Source of the DNA: Herbidospora yilanensis
GTDB lineage: Bacteria; Actinomycetota; Actinomycetes; Streptosporangiales; Streptosporangiaceae
Assembly: GCF_001570565.1 (NCBI RefSeq)
Contig: NZ_BBXE01000015.1
Coordinates: 17,290 to 81,289, forward strand
Direction of reading: 5' to 3'
DNA: 64,000 nucleotides
The notes under the pieces were generated by a model that made no database searches, was not told the DNA's origin, and saw only the letters and a list, made by a program, of their open reading frames with translations. Positions 43,441 through 51,173 of this stretch are shown in pieces (positions within the stretch are counted from its first letter, which is position 1; each line of letters starts with the position of its first letter). The position numbers and the translations under genes were made by a program.

Positions 43441-44741
43441 AGGCCGGGGAAGGTGCTGTCGGGGAACTCGCCGTTGAGGGCGGAGGCGCCCGGGAGTTCC
43501 ACCTTCTCGCCCTCGGTCAGGCCGCCGGTGATCTCCACCGTGGTGTCGCCGCGCACGCCCGTCGTGACCTTGCGCTTGGCGCCGTCCGCGAGGGTCACCG
43601 TGTCGTTCTGGACGGCCCGCGCCGGGACGTGGACGACGTCCGGGGATTGGCCCGTGACGACCTGGACGGTGGCCGTCTGGCCCAGGAGGAGGCCGGCGGG
43701 CTGGTCGTCGAAGGTGATGGTGACGCCGTAGCGGACCAGGAGGCCGGTCGTCGTGGACACGGGGTCGATGTGGGAGACCGTGCCCTTGTAAGCGCCGCCG
43801 GGGTTGGCCAGGGTGATGACGGCCTGCTGGCCGGTCTTGAGCGTGCCGATGTCCGACTGGGTGAACAGGGCTCTGACCTGGAGGTCGTCGAGGTCGCCCA
43901 GGCTGACGAACACGCCCTCGGTGTAGGGGTCGCCTTCGACGCCGTTGACCTGGAGGACCGTGCCGGCCGAGGGGGCCTTGATGACGACGCCCTTCAGGGC
44001 GTCCCTGGCGGCGTTCAGGTCGTTCTTGGCCCGGGTGAGGGCGGCCTCCGCCTCGGCCTCGGTCGTCTGGGGGCCGCCGCCCTGCTGCTGGGGGAGCCGG
44101 GTGCCGCCGCCCTGGGGGCGTTGCGGCTGCGGCTGCTGCTGAACCTGGTCGCATGGCCGGCTCTCCGGCTGCGGGGTGGGGGTCGGGGTGAGGGTCGGGG
44201 AGGGCGATGGGGACGGCTCACTCGTGGGGTCGAGGTGGACTTCCGGGTCACCCGGCGACGGGGGTCTGGTGAACGACACCGCTGCGGCTCGCATGCCTCT
44301 GGAAGGGGAGGGGGACGGAGCCGGTGTCGGCGGGCAGTCAGGCTGGGCCGGGGCGGCGTAGGAGCCCCCGGTCGATCCCGCGCCTTCGACCGTGTCGAGC
44401 TGCTCCTCCGCCGCGGCCAGAGCCGCCTTCGCCGCCTCGTAGTCCTCGCGGGCGATCGTGTCGTCGACGCGGGCCAGCAGGTCTCCCTTGCGGACCTTGT
44501 CGCCGGTCTTCACGTACACCTTCTCGACCGTTCCGGCCGTCGAGAAGGCCAGGTCGTGGATGCCGTCGTCGACGGTGTTCCCGGCGGCGGAGGCGACCGA
44601 GGTCACGTCGCCGCGCTGGGCGGCGACGAGTTCCACGTCAGGGAGGGCCGGCGGGTCCTCCGAGAGCAGGATCACGCCGGTGGTCACCAGGGCGACGGCG
44701 GCCAGGACCAGGCCGCCGGCGCGGAGCCGGGTACGAGTCAT
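43437..44741 (-). CDS. HlyD/RND-like efflux adaptor with Pro/Ser/Thr/Gln-rich insert
   Basis: 434 residues. An N-terminal anchor (LVLAAVALVTTGVILL) precedes the first lipoyl half (GTVEKVYVKTGDKVRKGDLLARVDD), a first hairpin helix (AREDYEAAKAALAAAEEQLDTV), then an unusual insert of about 110 residues rich in Pro, Ser, Thr and Gln (PSPSPSPTLTPTPTPQPE, QQQPQPQRPQGGG). The second helix (AALTRAKNDLNAARDAL), second lipoyl half (VIKAPSAGTVLQVNGVEGD) and barrel follow. Normal adaptors have a continuous coiled coil where this insert lies. It would stand outside the membrane and link a MacB-type exporter to the cell wall. Its gene diverges from the second adaptor operon and converges on the kinase gene. 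Confidence 0.85.
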   Translation of the reverse strand: MTRTRLRAGGLVLAAVALVTTGVILLSEDPPALPDVELVAAQRGDVTSVASAAGNTVDDGIHDLAFSTAGTVEKVYVKTGDKVRKGDLLARVDDTIAREDYEAAKAALAAAEEQLDTVEGAGSTGGSYAAPAQPDCPPTPAPSPSPSRGMRAAAVSFTRPPSPGDPEVHLDPTSEPSPSPSPTLTPTPTPQPESRPCDQVQQQPQPQRPQGGGTRLPQQQGGGPQTTEAEAEAALTRAKNDLNAARDALKGVVIKAPSAGTVLQVNGVEGDPYTEGVFVSLGDLDDLQVRALFTQSDIGTLKTGQQAVITLANPGGAYKGTVSHIDPVSTTTGLLVRYGVTITFDDQPAGLLLGQTATVQVVTGQSPDVVHVPARAVQNDTVTLADGAKRKVTTGVRGDTTVEITGGLTEGEKVELPGASALNGEFPDSTFPGL

Positions 44742-44756
44742 GGCACGTCATCCTGG

Positions 44757-44786
44757 TGACCGCGGGTCATGTTCGGCTGAGCCGAA
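44757..44786. promoter_or_regulatory. Two palindromes in the divergent promoter of the adaptor genes
   Basis: TGACC-GCG-GGTCA (44757-44769) and TTCGGCT-G-AGCCGAA (44772-44786) are adjacent perfect dyads in the 119-bp gap between the divergent adaptor genes. They are candidate operators serving both directions. The response regulators nearby would be expected to use direct repeats, so a further regulator may act here. Confidence 0.45.
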
Positions 44787-44860
44787 ACTGCGAGTTGCCT
44801 GTGGACCCTTGACAGGAAACGTTCAGGACCGGCGGAGGGCGTTCCAAACCTGGACCGGCA

Positions 44861-45937
44861 GTGTCCATCCCTGTGAAGTTGTCGACGAAGCGCAGAGCGC
44901 TGATCCTGAACGCCTCGCTGGGGGTGCTGCTGCTCGGCGGGGCCGGGGCGGCGTGGGCCTCCCTCGGGGGCGGGGGCGAGCCGGCGGAGTCGGGGAACGT
45001 GCTGACCACCAGGGTCACCCGCGGGACCGTCGAGTCCGCCGTGACCGCGTCGGGGGCCGTGCAGAGCTCCCGCAGCCGCTCGCTCACGTTCGCGACCCAG
45101 GGGACCGTCGAGTCCGTCTCCGTCGAACCCGGCGAGAAGGTGAAGAAGGGTCAGGTGCTCGCCCGGCTCGACGACGAGAGCGCCCGTGAGGGGGTGGACG
45201 CGGCCAGGGCGAGCCTGGAGGCCGCCGAGGACGGCGACACCGGCAGCGCCTCCGGCCACTCCCAGTACGTCGCCGCGAAGAACGCCTACCAGGCCGCGAA
45301 GCGGACCCTCGCCGGCACCGTCCTCAAGGCGCCGTTCGCCGGGACCGTCACAGCGGTCGGCGGCACGGTCGGCGGGCCCTCGCAGGTTCAGGAAGGCGGC
45401 TTCGTCGACGTCGCCGACCCCGGCCGGCTCCAGATCGTCGGCGACTTCACCGAGTCCGACGTGACCAGGCTGAAGGTCGGTCAGGAGGCCCAGATCACCT
45501 TCGACGCCATCCCGGGCGTCACCGCCACGGGCGAGGTCGCGCTCATCGGGGCGCGACCGCAGACGGAGAACAACGTGGTGTCCTACTCGGCCACGATCGA
45601 GCTCACCGACATCCCCGACCAGGTCAGGCTCGGGCAGACGGCCTCGGTCAGCGTGGTGGTCGAGCGGGCCGACGACGTGCTGACGCTGCCCTCGGCGGTG
45701 ATCACCACGGCCGGCGGGCGCAGCACGGTGACCGTGCTGGAGAACGGGAGGCAGACCGTGCGGGTGGTCGAGATCGGGGTCAAGGGGACCACGGGCACCG
45801 AGATCGTCTCGGGTGTCGGCGAGGGCGACCAGGTGGTGCGGCCGGTCGTCACCCCGACCGGCCAGACCGGCGGGTTGTTCGGCGGCGGTGGCGGGTTCCG
45901 CCCGGCCGGTGGCGGCGGGTTCGGTGGGCGGCAATGA
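44861..45937 (+). CDS. HlyD/RND-like efflux adaptor (MacA-like)
   Basis: 358 residues. A membrane anchor (ALILNASLGVLLLGGAGAAW) is followed by a lipoyl half (GTVESVSVEPGEKVKKGQVLARLDDES), a short helical hairpin (VDAARASLEAAEDGD, VAAKNAYQAAKRTL), the second lipoyl half (VLKAPFAGTVTAVGGTVG) and beta-barrel strands ending in a Gly-rich tail (GGGGGFRPAGGGGFGGRQ). The GTG at 44861 is used, with a GTG at 44873 as alternative. Its stop overlaps the ATPase start in ATGA, so translation is coupled. It forms a tripartite-type exporter with the next two genes. Confidence 0.9.
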   Translation: MSIPVKLSTKRRALILNASLGVLLLGGAGAAWASLGGGGEPAESGNVLTTRVTRGTVESAVTASGAVQSSRSRSLTFATQGTVESVSVEPGEKVKKGQVLARLDDESAREGVDAARASLEAAEDGDTGSASGHSQYVAAKNAYQAAKRTLAGTVLKAPFAGTVTAVGGTVGGPSQVQEGGFVDVADPGRLQIVGDFTESDVTRLKVGQEAQITFDAIPGVTATGEVALIGARPQTENNVVSYSATIELTDIPDQVRLGQTASVSVVVERADDVLTLPSAVITTAGGRSTVTVLENGRQTVRVVEIGVKGTTGTEIVSGVGEGDQVVRPVVTPTGQTGGLFGGGGGFRPAGGGGFGGRQ

Positions 45938-46662
45938 GTCTCGTGCTGGACGTACGGGACGCCACCAAGGTCTACGGCGCGGGCGAGACGGCGGTGCACG
46001 CGCTGCGCGGGGTCTCGCTCCAGGTCGAGCCCGGCGACTACGTGGCGATCATGGGGGCCTCCGGCTCGGGCAAGTCGACCCTGATGAACATCATCGGCTG
46101 CCTCGACGTCCCGAGCGCCGGGGAGTTCCACCTCGACGGCGTCGACGTCGGCGCGCTCGACGACCGTCGGCAGGCGGTGCTCCGCAACCGCAAGATCGGG
46201 TTCGTCTTCCAGTCGTTCAACCTGATCCCGCGCATGACGGCGGTGATGAACGTCGAGCTGCCGCTCGCCTACGGCGGGGTCAGGCCGGCCGAGCGGCGCC
46301 GCCGGGCGCTGGCCGCCCTCGAACTGGTGGGCCTGGCCGACCGGGTGAACCACCAGCCGAACGAGCTGAGCGGCGGCCAGCAGCAGCGGGTCGCCATCGC
46401 CCGCGCGCTGGTCAACTCGCCTGCCCTGCTGCTGGCCGACGAGCCGACCGGTGCGCTCGACAGCACCTCCACGCTCGACGTGCTGGGCATCTTCGACCGG
46501 CTGTCGGCCGCGGGCCGCACGATCGTCGTCATCACCCACGAGGCCGACGTCGCCGAGCACGCCAAGCGGGTGGTCCGGCTGCGCGACGGGCGGATCATCG
46601 AGGACACCCGGCTCGCCCCCGTCGACGGCCTGCCGCCGCGGCTCAAGGAGGTGACCGCGTGA
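45934..46662 (+). CDS. ABC transporter ATPase, MacB/LolD-like
   Basis: 242 residues. Walker A is GASGSGKSTLMN, the Q-loop VFQSFNLIPRMTA, the signature LSGGQQQRVAIARAL, Walker B LLLADEPTGALD and the switch region VVITHEADVA. The NLIPRMTAVMNVELPL segment after the Q-loop is typical of the LolD/MacB/FtsE group that drives mechanotransmitting exporters. It overlaps the adaptor stop and is itself overlapped by the permease GTG, both by 4 bases. Confidence 0.96.
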   Translation: MSLVLDVRDATKVYGAGETAVHALRGVSLQVEPGDYVAIMGASGSGKSTLMNIIGCLDVPSAGEFHLDGVDVGALDDRRQAVLRNRKIGFVFQSFNLIPRMTAVMNVELPLAYGGVRPAERRRRALAALELVGLADRVNHQPNELSGGQQQRVAIARALVNSPALLLADEPTGALDSTSTLDVLGIFDRLSAAGRTIVVITHEADVAEHAKRVVRLRDGRIIEDTRLAPVDGLPPRLKEVTA

Positions 46663-47906
46663 GCGCCGTCGAGATCGTCCGGTTCGCCTTCCGGGGGCTG
46701 GCGGCCAACAAGATGCGCTCCGCGCTGACCACGCTCGGCATTCTGATCGGGGTCGCGGCGGTGATCCTGCTGGTCGCGGTCGGCGAGGGCTCCTCGCAGT
46801 CGATCCAGCGGAACATCCAGCAACTCGGCGCGAACACGCTCACCGTCAGCTCCTCGACCGGCGGCGGCGGTGGCTTCCGGATGGCCCGGCCGCAGCAGGA
46901 CGGCGGGCCGCGCACCCAGGCCAGGCCGCTGACCGTGGACGACGCCAGGGCGCTCGCCGACCGGACGGCCGCGCCCCATGTGAGCTCGGTGTCGCCGGTC
47001 GTCTCGGCCACTTCGCAGGCGGCGTCGTACGAAGGGGCCTCCCACGCCGTCCAGCAGGTGGTCGGCACCTATCCGAGCTACTTCGAGGCCTCCAACAAGC
47101 CCGTCGCCAAGGGCACGTACTTCTTCAACGACGACGTGCTGGCCGCCCGCAAGGTCGTCGTCATCGGGCAGACCGTGGCCGAGAACCTGTTCGGCGCGCT
47201 CGACCCGGTCGGCCGGCAGATCACCATCACGGGGGTGCCGTTCACCGTCGTGGGGGTGCTGAAGGAGGCCGGGGCGACCGGCGGCTTCCAGGACGCCGAC
47301 GACGTCGCCATCGCGCCGCTGCCCTCGGTGCAGCAGAGCCTCACCGGGTTCGGGCCGCTCGACCAGATCCTCGTCAAGGCCGGGTCGGCCGACGACGTGG
47401 CCGCCGCCCAGGCCGAGGTCACCTCGGTGCTCGACCAGCGGCACGGCGTCGGCGGCGCGGTCGCGGCCGACTACCAGATCCTCAACCAGGCCACCCTCCA
47501 GGAGACCGTCAGCGCCGCGACCTCGACGTTCACGGTCCTGCTCGCGGCCGTCGCGGCGATCAGCCTGCTGGTCGGCGGCATCGGGATCACCAACATCATG
47601 CTGGTCACGGTCACCGAACGGACTCGCGAGATCGGCATCCGCAAGGCCATCGGCGCGCCGCGCGGCGCGATCCTCGGCCAGTTCCTCGTCGAGGCGACCC
47701 TGCTGAGTCTCATCGGCGGCCTGCTCGGGGTCGCCATCGCGGTGACCGGCGCCCAGTTCACCATCGCCGGCATCACGCCCGTCGTGGTGCCGAGCTCGGT
47801 CGTGCTGGCGCTCGGGGTCTCGGTCGCCATCGGGTTGTTCTTCGGCAGCTATCCCGCCAACCGCGCCGCCAAGCTGCGGCCGATCGAAGCCCTGCGCTTC
47901 GAGTAG
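46659..47906 (+). CDS. MacB-type ABC permease (FtsX-like)
   Basis: 415 residues from GTG 46659, which overlaps the ATPase TGA. One N-terminal helix (LTTLGILIGVAAVILLVAVG) is followed by a large extracytoplasmic MacB periplasmic-core domain (about 40-270) with a Gly-rich loop (GGGGGFRM), then three C-terminal helices (FTVLLAAVAAISLLVGGIGI with ITNIMLVTVTERTREIGIRK, and two more) ending KLRPIEALRFE. It would move peptides, lipids or antibiotics from the outer leaflet outward. The substrate is unknown. Confidence 0.95.
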   Translation: MSAVEIVRFAFRGLAANKMRSALTTLGILIGVAAVILLVAVGEGSSQSIQRNIQQLGANTLTVSSSTGGGGGFRMARPQQDGGPRTQARPLTVDDARALADRTAAPHVSSVSPVVSATSQAASYEGASHAVQQVVGTYPSYFEASNKPVAKGTYFFNDDVLAARKVVVIGQTVAENLFGALDPVGRQITITGVPFTVVGVLKEAGATGGFQDADDVAIAPLPSVQQSLTGFGPLDQILVKAGSADDVAAAQAEVTSVLDQRHGVGGAVAADYQILNQATLQETVSAATSTFTVLLAAVAAISLLVGGIGITNIMLVTVTERTREIGIRKAIGAPRGAILGQFLVEATLLSLIGGLLGVAIAVTGAQFTIAGITPVVVPSSVVLALGVSVAIGLFFGSYPANRAAKLRPIEALRFE

Positions 47907-47925
47907 CTTCGAGTTAGGAGTCACG

Positions 47926-48441
47926 GTGCCCAGGCGTACGCCCGCCGACGAACTGCTGGAGACCTCGCCGTTCCGCGGCGACCTCTCCGAGGAGCTGACC
48001 GCCCGCCCCAAGCGGGCGAAACTCCCCAGACTGACCCTGTTCCTGGCCGCCGGGGTGGTGCTCGTGGCGGGCATCCTGGTCGGCATCCAGGCCCAGAAGA
48101 CCTTCGGCGCCGCCGATGACCGGGCGGCCCTGATCGGCCAGCTCATGGCCGGTCGCGGCGGCCAGCCCGGCCAGGCAGGCCAGGCGAGCCGGCCGGGCAC
48201 GGCCGGTACCGTCAAGCTGGTCGACGGCGCCAAGGTCTACGTCGAGGGCGCCGACGGCACCACCACGGTCGTCACCACCGGCGACGACACCGAAGTGCGA
48301 ATTTCCAAAGAGGGCAAGCTGTCGGACCTCAAACCGGGCGCGTCGGTCGTCGTCCAGGGCGAGAGGGACGCCGACGGGAACGTCGCGGCCACCAGCGTGA
48401 CCGAGGGCGGTGGCGTGCCGAGAATGCGAGCGAACCAATGA
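47926..48441 (+). CDS. Membrane-anchored DUF5666-like accessory protein
   Basis: 171 residues from GTG, with GGAG 6 bases upstream. A cytoplasmic N-terminus (about 1-33) precedes one membrane helix (LTLFLAAGVVLVAGILVGI), a Gly/Gln-rich linker (GRGGQPGQAGQASRPGTAG) and a small beta domain (GTVKLVDGAKVYVEGADG, TGDDTEVRISKEGKLSDLKPG, GERDADGNVAATSVTEGG) of DUF5666 character, an OB-like domain that often accompanies regulators and exporters. It is in the same operon as the exporter, and its stop overlaps the next regulator start in ATGA. Confidence 0.78.
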   Translation: MPRRTPADELLETSPFRGDLSEELTARPKRAKLPRLTLFLAAGVVLVAGILVGIQAQKTFGAADDRAALIGQLMAGRGGQPGQAGQASRPGTAGTVKLVDGAKVYVEGADGTTTVVTTGDDTEVRISKEGKLSDLKPGASVVVQGERDADGNVAATSVTEGGGVPRMRANQ

Positions 48442-49124
48442 GTGAGGCCAGGCTCCTGATCGTCGACGACGAACCGAACATCAGGGAGCTGCTGTCGACC
48501 AGCCTCCGCTACGCCGGATTCGAGGTCATCACGGCCTCCGACGGCAGGGAGGCGGTCGAGGCCGCCGAACGCTTCAGACCCGACCTGATGATCCTCGACG
48601 TCATGCTCCCCGACATCGACGGCATCGCCGTCGCCACCCGCCTCCGCGCAGCCGGACGGCGGGTTCCGGTCGTTTTCCTGACGGCCCGCCAGTCACACGA
48701 CGACAAGCTCGCCGGTCTGGCCCTCGGCGACGACTACGTCACCAAGCCCTTCTCCCTCGACGAGGTGCTGGCCCGCATCCGGGCCGTGCTGCGCCGCGCC
48801 GGAGCCGCCGACCCCGCGCCCGTGCGACTGCGGGTGGCCGACCTGGAGATGGACGAGGACGCCCACCAGGTGTGGCGGTCGGGCCGCCCGGTGCGGTTGT
48901 CGCCGACCGAGTTCAAGCTGCTCCACTACTTCATGGTCAACCAGGGCCGGGTGTTGTCGAAGGCGCAGATCCTCGACCACGTCTGGCGCTACGACTTCGG
49001 CGGCGACCGGAACGTGGTCGAGTCGTACGTGTCGTACCTGCGCAAGAAGATCGACACCCGGGACCCGAAACTGATCCACACTCTGCGCGGCGTCGGCTAC
49101 GTGCTGCGCGCGCCCCGCCGATGA
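48438..49124 (+). CDS. OmpR-family response regulator (second two-component system)
   Basis: 228 residues. The receiver has DDE, phosphoacceptor LMILDVMLPDIDG and FLTARQS. The segment before the conserved Lys reads LALGDDYVTKPFS, one residue shorter than in the paralogue at 41346 (LGGDDYVTKPFS). The winged helix LSPTEFKLLHYFMVNQGRVLSKAQILDHVW and the end IHTLRGVGYVLR are intact. It is coupled by 4-base overlaps to the DUF5666-like gene before it and the kinase after it. Confidence 0.94.
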   Translation: MSEARLLIVDDEPNIRELLSTSLRYAGFEVITASDGREAVEAAERFRPDLMILDVMLPDIDGIAVATRLRAAGRRVPVVFLTARQSHDDKLAGLALGDDYVTKPFSLDEVLARIRAVLRRAGAADPAPVRLRVADLEMDEDAHQVWRSGRPVRLSPTEFKLLHYFMVNQGRVLSKAQILDHVWRYDFGGDRNVVESYVSYLRKKIDTRDPKLIHTLRGVGYVLRAPRR

Positions 49125-50563
49125 GGCGGGTGCCGCTCTGGGCGCGGCTGGTGGCCGGGACGCTCGTCCTGGTCACCCTGGCGATCACGCTGACCGGCGT
49201 GTTCGCGGTCAGGTTGTTGCGCGGCTACCTGGTCGACCGCATCGACCAGCAGCTCATCGCGGCCGGCCAGCCGCTGCGCGAGGTGACCCTGAAGCCCCTG
49301 TCGAAGCTGGCCAGAGCCCGGCCGCAGCGGCTTCCGGGCCTCTTCCACGTGCTCATCCTCGACGCCGACGGCAGGGTGGCCGACCAGATCGCCACGTCGA
49401 CCGCGTCGGAGGAACCCGCGCTGACCGGCCTGGACCACACCCATGTGGCGGCGCTCGCCGGGCACCCCTTCACCGTCGAGTCGGTCGACGGGACGGGCCC
49501 CGAGTGGCGGGCCGTGGCCGTGCCGACGCCCGACGGGCGCAGCCGCGTGGTGGCGGTCAGCATGGGCGACATCGACCACACGGTCGCCCGGCTGACCACC
49601 ATCGTGGCCGGGGTCGGCGCGGCCGTGCTGGTCGCGCTCGGCGTCGCCTGCCACTGGCTGGTACGCCGCAGCCTGCGTCCCCTCGGAGAGATCGAGCACA
49701 CCGCCGCCGCCATCGCCGGGGGAGACCTGTCCCAGCGGGTGCCCGAACAACCCCGCAGCACCGAGATGGGCCGGCTCGGCGGCGCGATCAACGGCATGCT
49801 GCACCAGATCGAGCTGGCCTTCCGTGACCGGGAGCAGTCGGAGGCGGCCGCGCGGAGGTCGGCCGCCGAGGCGCGCGGCTCGGAGGAGAAGATGCGCCGC
49901 TTCGTCGCCGACGCCTCCCACGAGCTGCGCACCCCGCTGACCTCCATCAGGGGCTTCGCCGAGCTCTACCGGCAGGAGGCCGACCCCGACACCGAGAAGC
50001 TGATGGGCCGCATCGAGGGCGAGGCCTCCCGGATGGGCGTCCTGGTCGACGACCTGCTCCTGCTGGCCCGCCTCGACCAGCAGCGCCCCCTCGAACGTGA
50101 ACCGGTCGACGTGCTCAGCCTGGCCGCCGGGGAGGTCCTCGACGCCCGCCTCCTGGCTCCGGAGCGCGAGATCGAGCTGGTACGGCTCGACGACTCCGAC
50201 CACCCCCTGATGATCGTCGGCGACGAGGCACGACTGCGGCAGGTCCTCGGCAACCTCGTGGGCAACGTGCTCAAGCACACCCCCGAGGGGACGGGCTTCA
50301 CCGTCGCGGTCGGCTCTGACGGGCCGGGCGTCGTGATCGAGGTCGCCGACGAGGGACCAGGGCTGCGCTACCCCGAAAGGGTCTTCGAGCGCTTCTACCG
50401 CGACGACCCGTCCCGCAGCCGGGGGACCAGGAAGGGCGGCGCGGGGCTCGGCCTGTCGATCGCGGCGGCCCTGGTCGAGGCCCACGGGGGAAGGATCCGC
50501 GCGGAGAACGGGAAGAAGGGCGCGGTCTTCCGGGTGGATTTGCCAGCATCCTCTCAGGGGTGA
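49121..50563 (+). CDS. Sensor histidine kinase (second two-component system)
   Basis: 480 residues, starting MRRVPLWARLVAGTLVLVTLA at the ATG that overlaps the regulator stop. The order is: helix 1 (about 9-31), extracytoplasmic sensor (about 32-155), helix 2 (about 156-178), HAMP (RSLRPLGEIEHTAAAIAGGD), H box (RRFVADASHELRTPLTSIRG), N box (LRQVLGNLVGNVLKHTP) and G boxes (VADEGPGL, GGAGLGLSIA). The sensor domain differs from that of the first kinase, although the kinase halves are close, so the two probably respond to different signals. Confidence 0.95.
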   Translation: MRRVPLWARLVAGTLVLVTLAITLTGVFAVRLLRGYLVDRIDQQLIAAGQPLREVTLKPLSKLARARPQRLPGLFHVLILDADGRVADQIATSTASEEPALTGLDHTHVAALAGHPFTVESVDGTGPEWRAVAVPTPDGRSRVVAVSMGDIDHTVARLTTIVAGVGAAVLVALGVACHWLVRRSLRPLGEIEHTAAAIAGGDLSQRVPEQPRSTEMGRLGGAINGMLHQIELAFRDREQSEAAARRSAAEARGSEEKMRRFVADASHELRTPLTSIRGFAELYRQEADPDTEKLMGRIEGEASRMGVLVDDLLLLARLDQQRPLEREPVDVLSLAAGEVLDARLLAPEREIELVRLDDSDHPLMIVGDEARLRQVLGNLVGNVLKHTPEGTGFTVAVGSDGPGVVIEVADEGPGLRYPERVFERFYRDDPSRSRGTRKGGAGLGLSIAAALVEAHGGRIRAENGKKGAVFRVDLPASSQG

Positions 50564-50593
50564 CTCAACGGCCTCATATTCCGGGGTCCTTCG

Positions 50594-51109
50594 ATGGGAG
50601 CCGTGCCCAAGACCGTCTTCGCCGCCGTGACGGCGGCCCTGCTCCTGTCCCTGACCGCCTGCGGCGGCGTCGAGGAGACCGCCGCGGCTCCCGCGCCGTC
50701 GGGCGGACCTCGCGACCGCACGGCCCTCGCCGAGTGCCTCAAGGAGCACGGGGTCACTCTGCCCGAGGGCGGCTTCCGGAACAACGACGGCCAGTTGGGC
50801 GACCGGCCGTCGGGCGCACCCCCCGGTGGCGGCCGGCCGGGCGACGGCCAGTGGGGCGACGGGCCCTCGGGCGAGCCCAGACCGCGGCCGTCGGGTTTCC
50901 CGTCCATGGACGACCGGACCCGTGAGGCCTTCCAGGCCTGCGGCGGCGGCAACCGGCGTCAGATGGACGATTCGGCCTTCAACGCCTTCCGTACCTGCAT
51001 GAAGGACAACGGCGCGGAGGTGCGGAGCCCCCGCGATGCGAACCAGGACGATCCGGCCGTCAAGAAGGCGCTGGAGAAGTGCCGACCCTTGATGCCGTCC
51101 ACCTCGTAG
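50594..51109 (+). CDS. Lipoprotein with paired C-x-K-x-x-G motifs
   Basis: 171 residues. A lipobox LLLSLTACGG marks Cys23 for lipid attachment. The mature part holds two similar short motifs, ECLKEHGVTLPEGG and TCMKDNGAEVRSP, the second followed by LEKCRPLMP, and is separated by a Gly/Pro/Arg linker (GDRPSGAPPGGGRPGDG). A further ACGGG completes the cysteines. Short Cys-containing lipoproteins of this style accompany MacB-type exporters in actinobacteria, but no function is known. It starts 30 bp after the second kinase, likely the end of the efflux operon. Confidence 0.8.
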   Translation: MGAVPKTVFAAVTAALLLSLTACGGVEETAAAPAPSGGPRDRTALAECLKEHGVTLPEGGFRNNDGQLGDRPSGAPPGGGRPGDGQWGDGPSGEPRPRPSGFPSMDDRTREAFQACGGGNRRQMDDSAFNAFRTCMKDNGAEVRSPRDANQDDPAVKKALEKCRPLMPSTS

Positions 51110-51173
51110 ATCTTTGCGGTGAATTGGCCCATCTGCCACGTTGCGCACGCTTCTTTGAGGGAAGTCGGACCAT

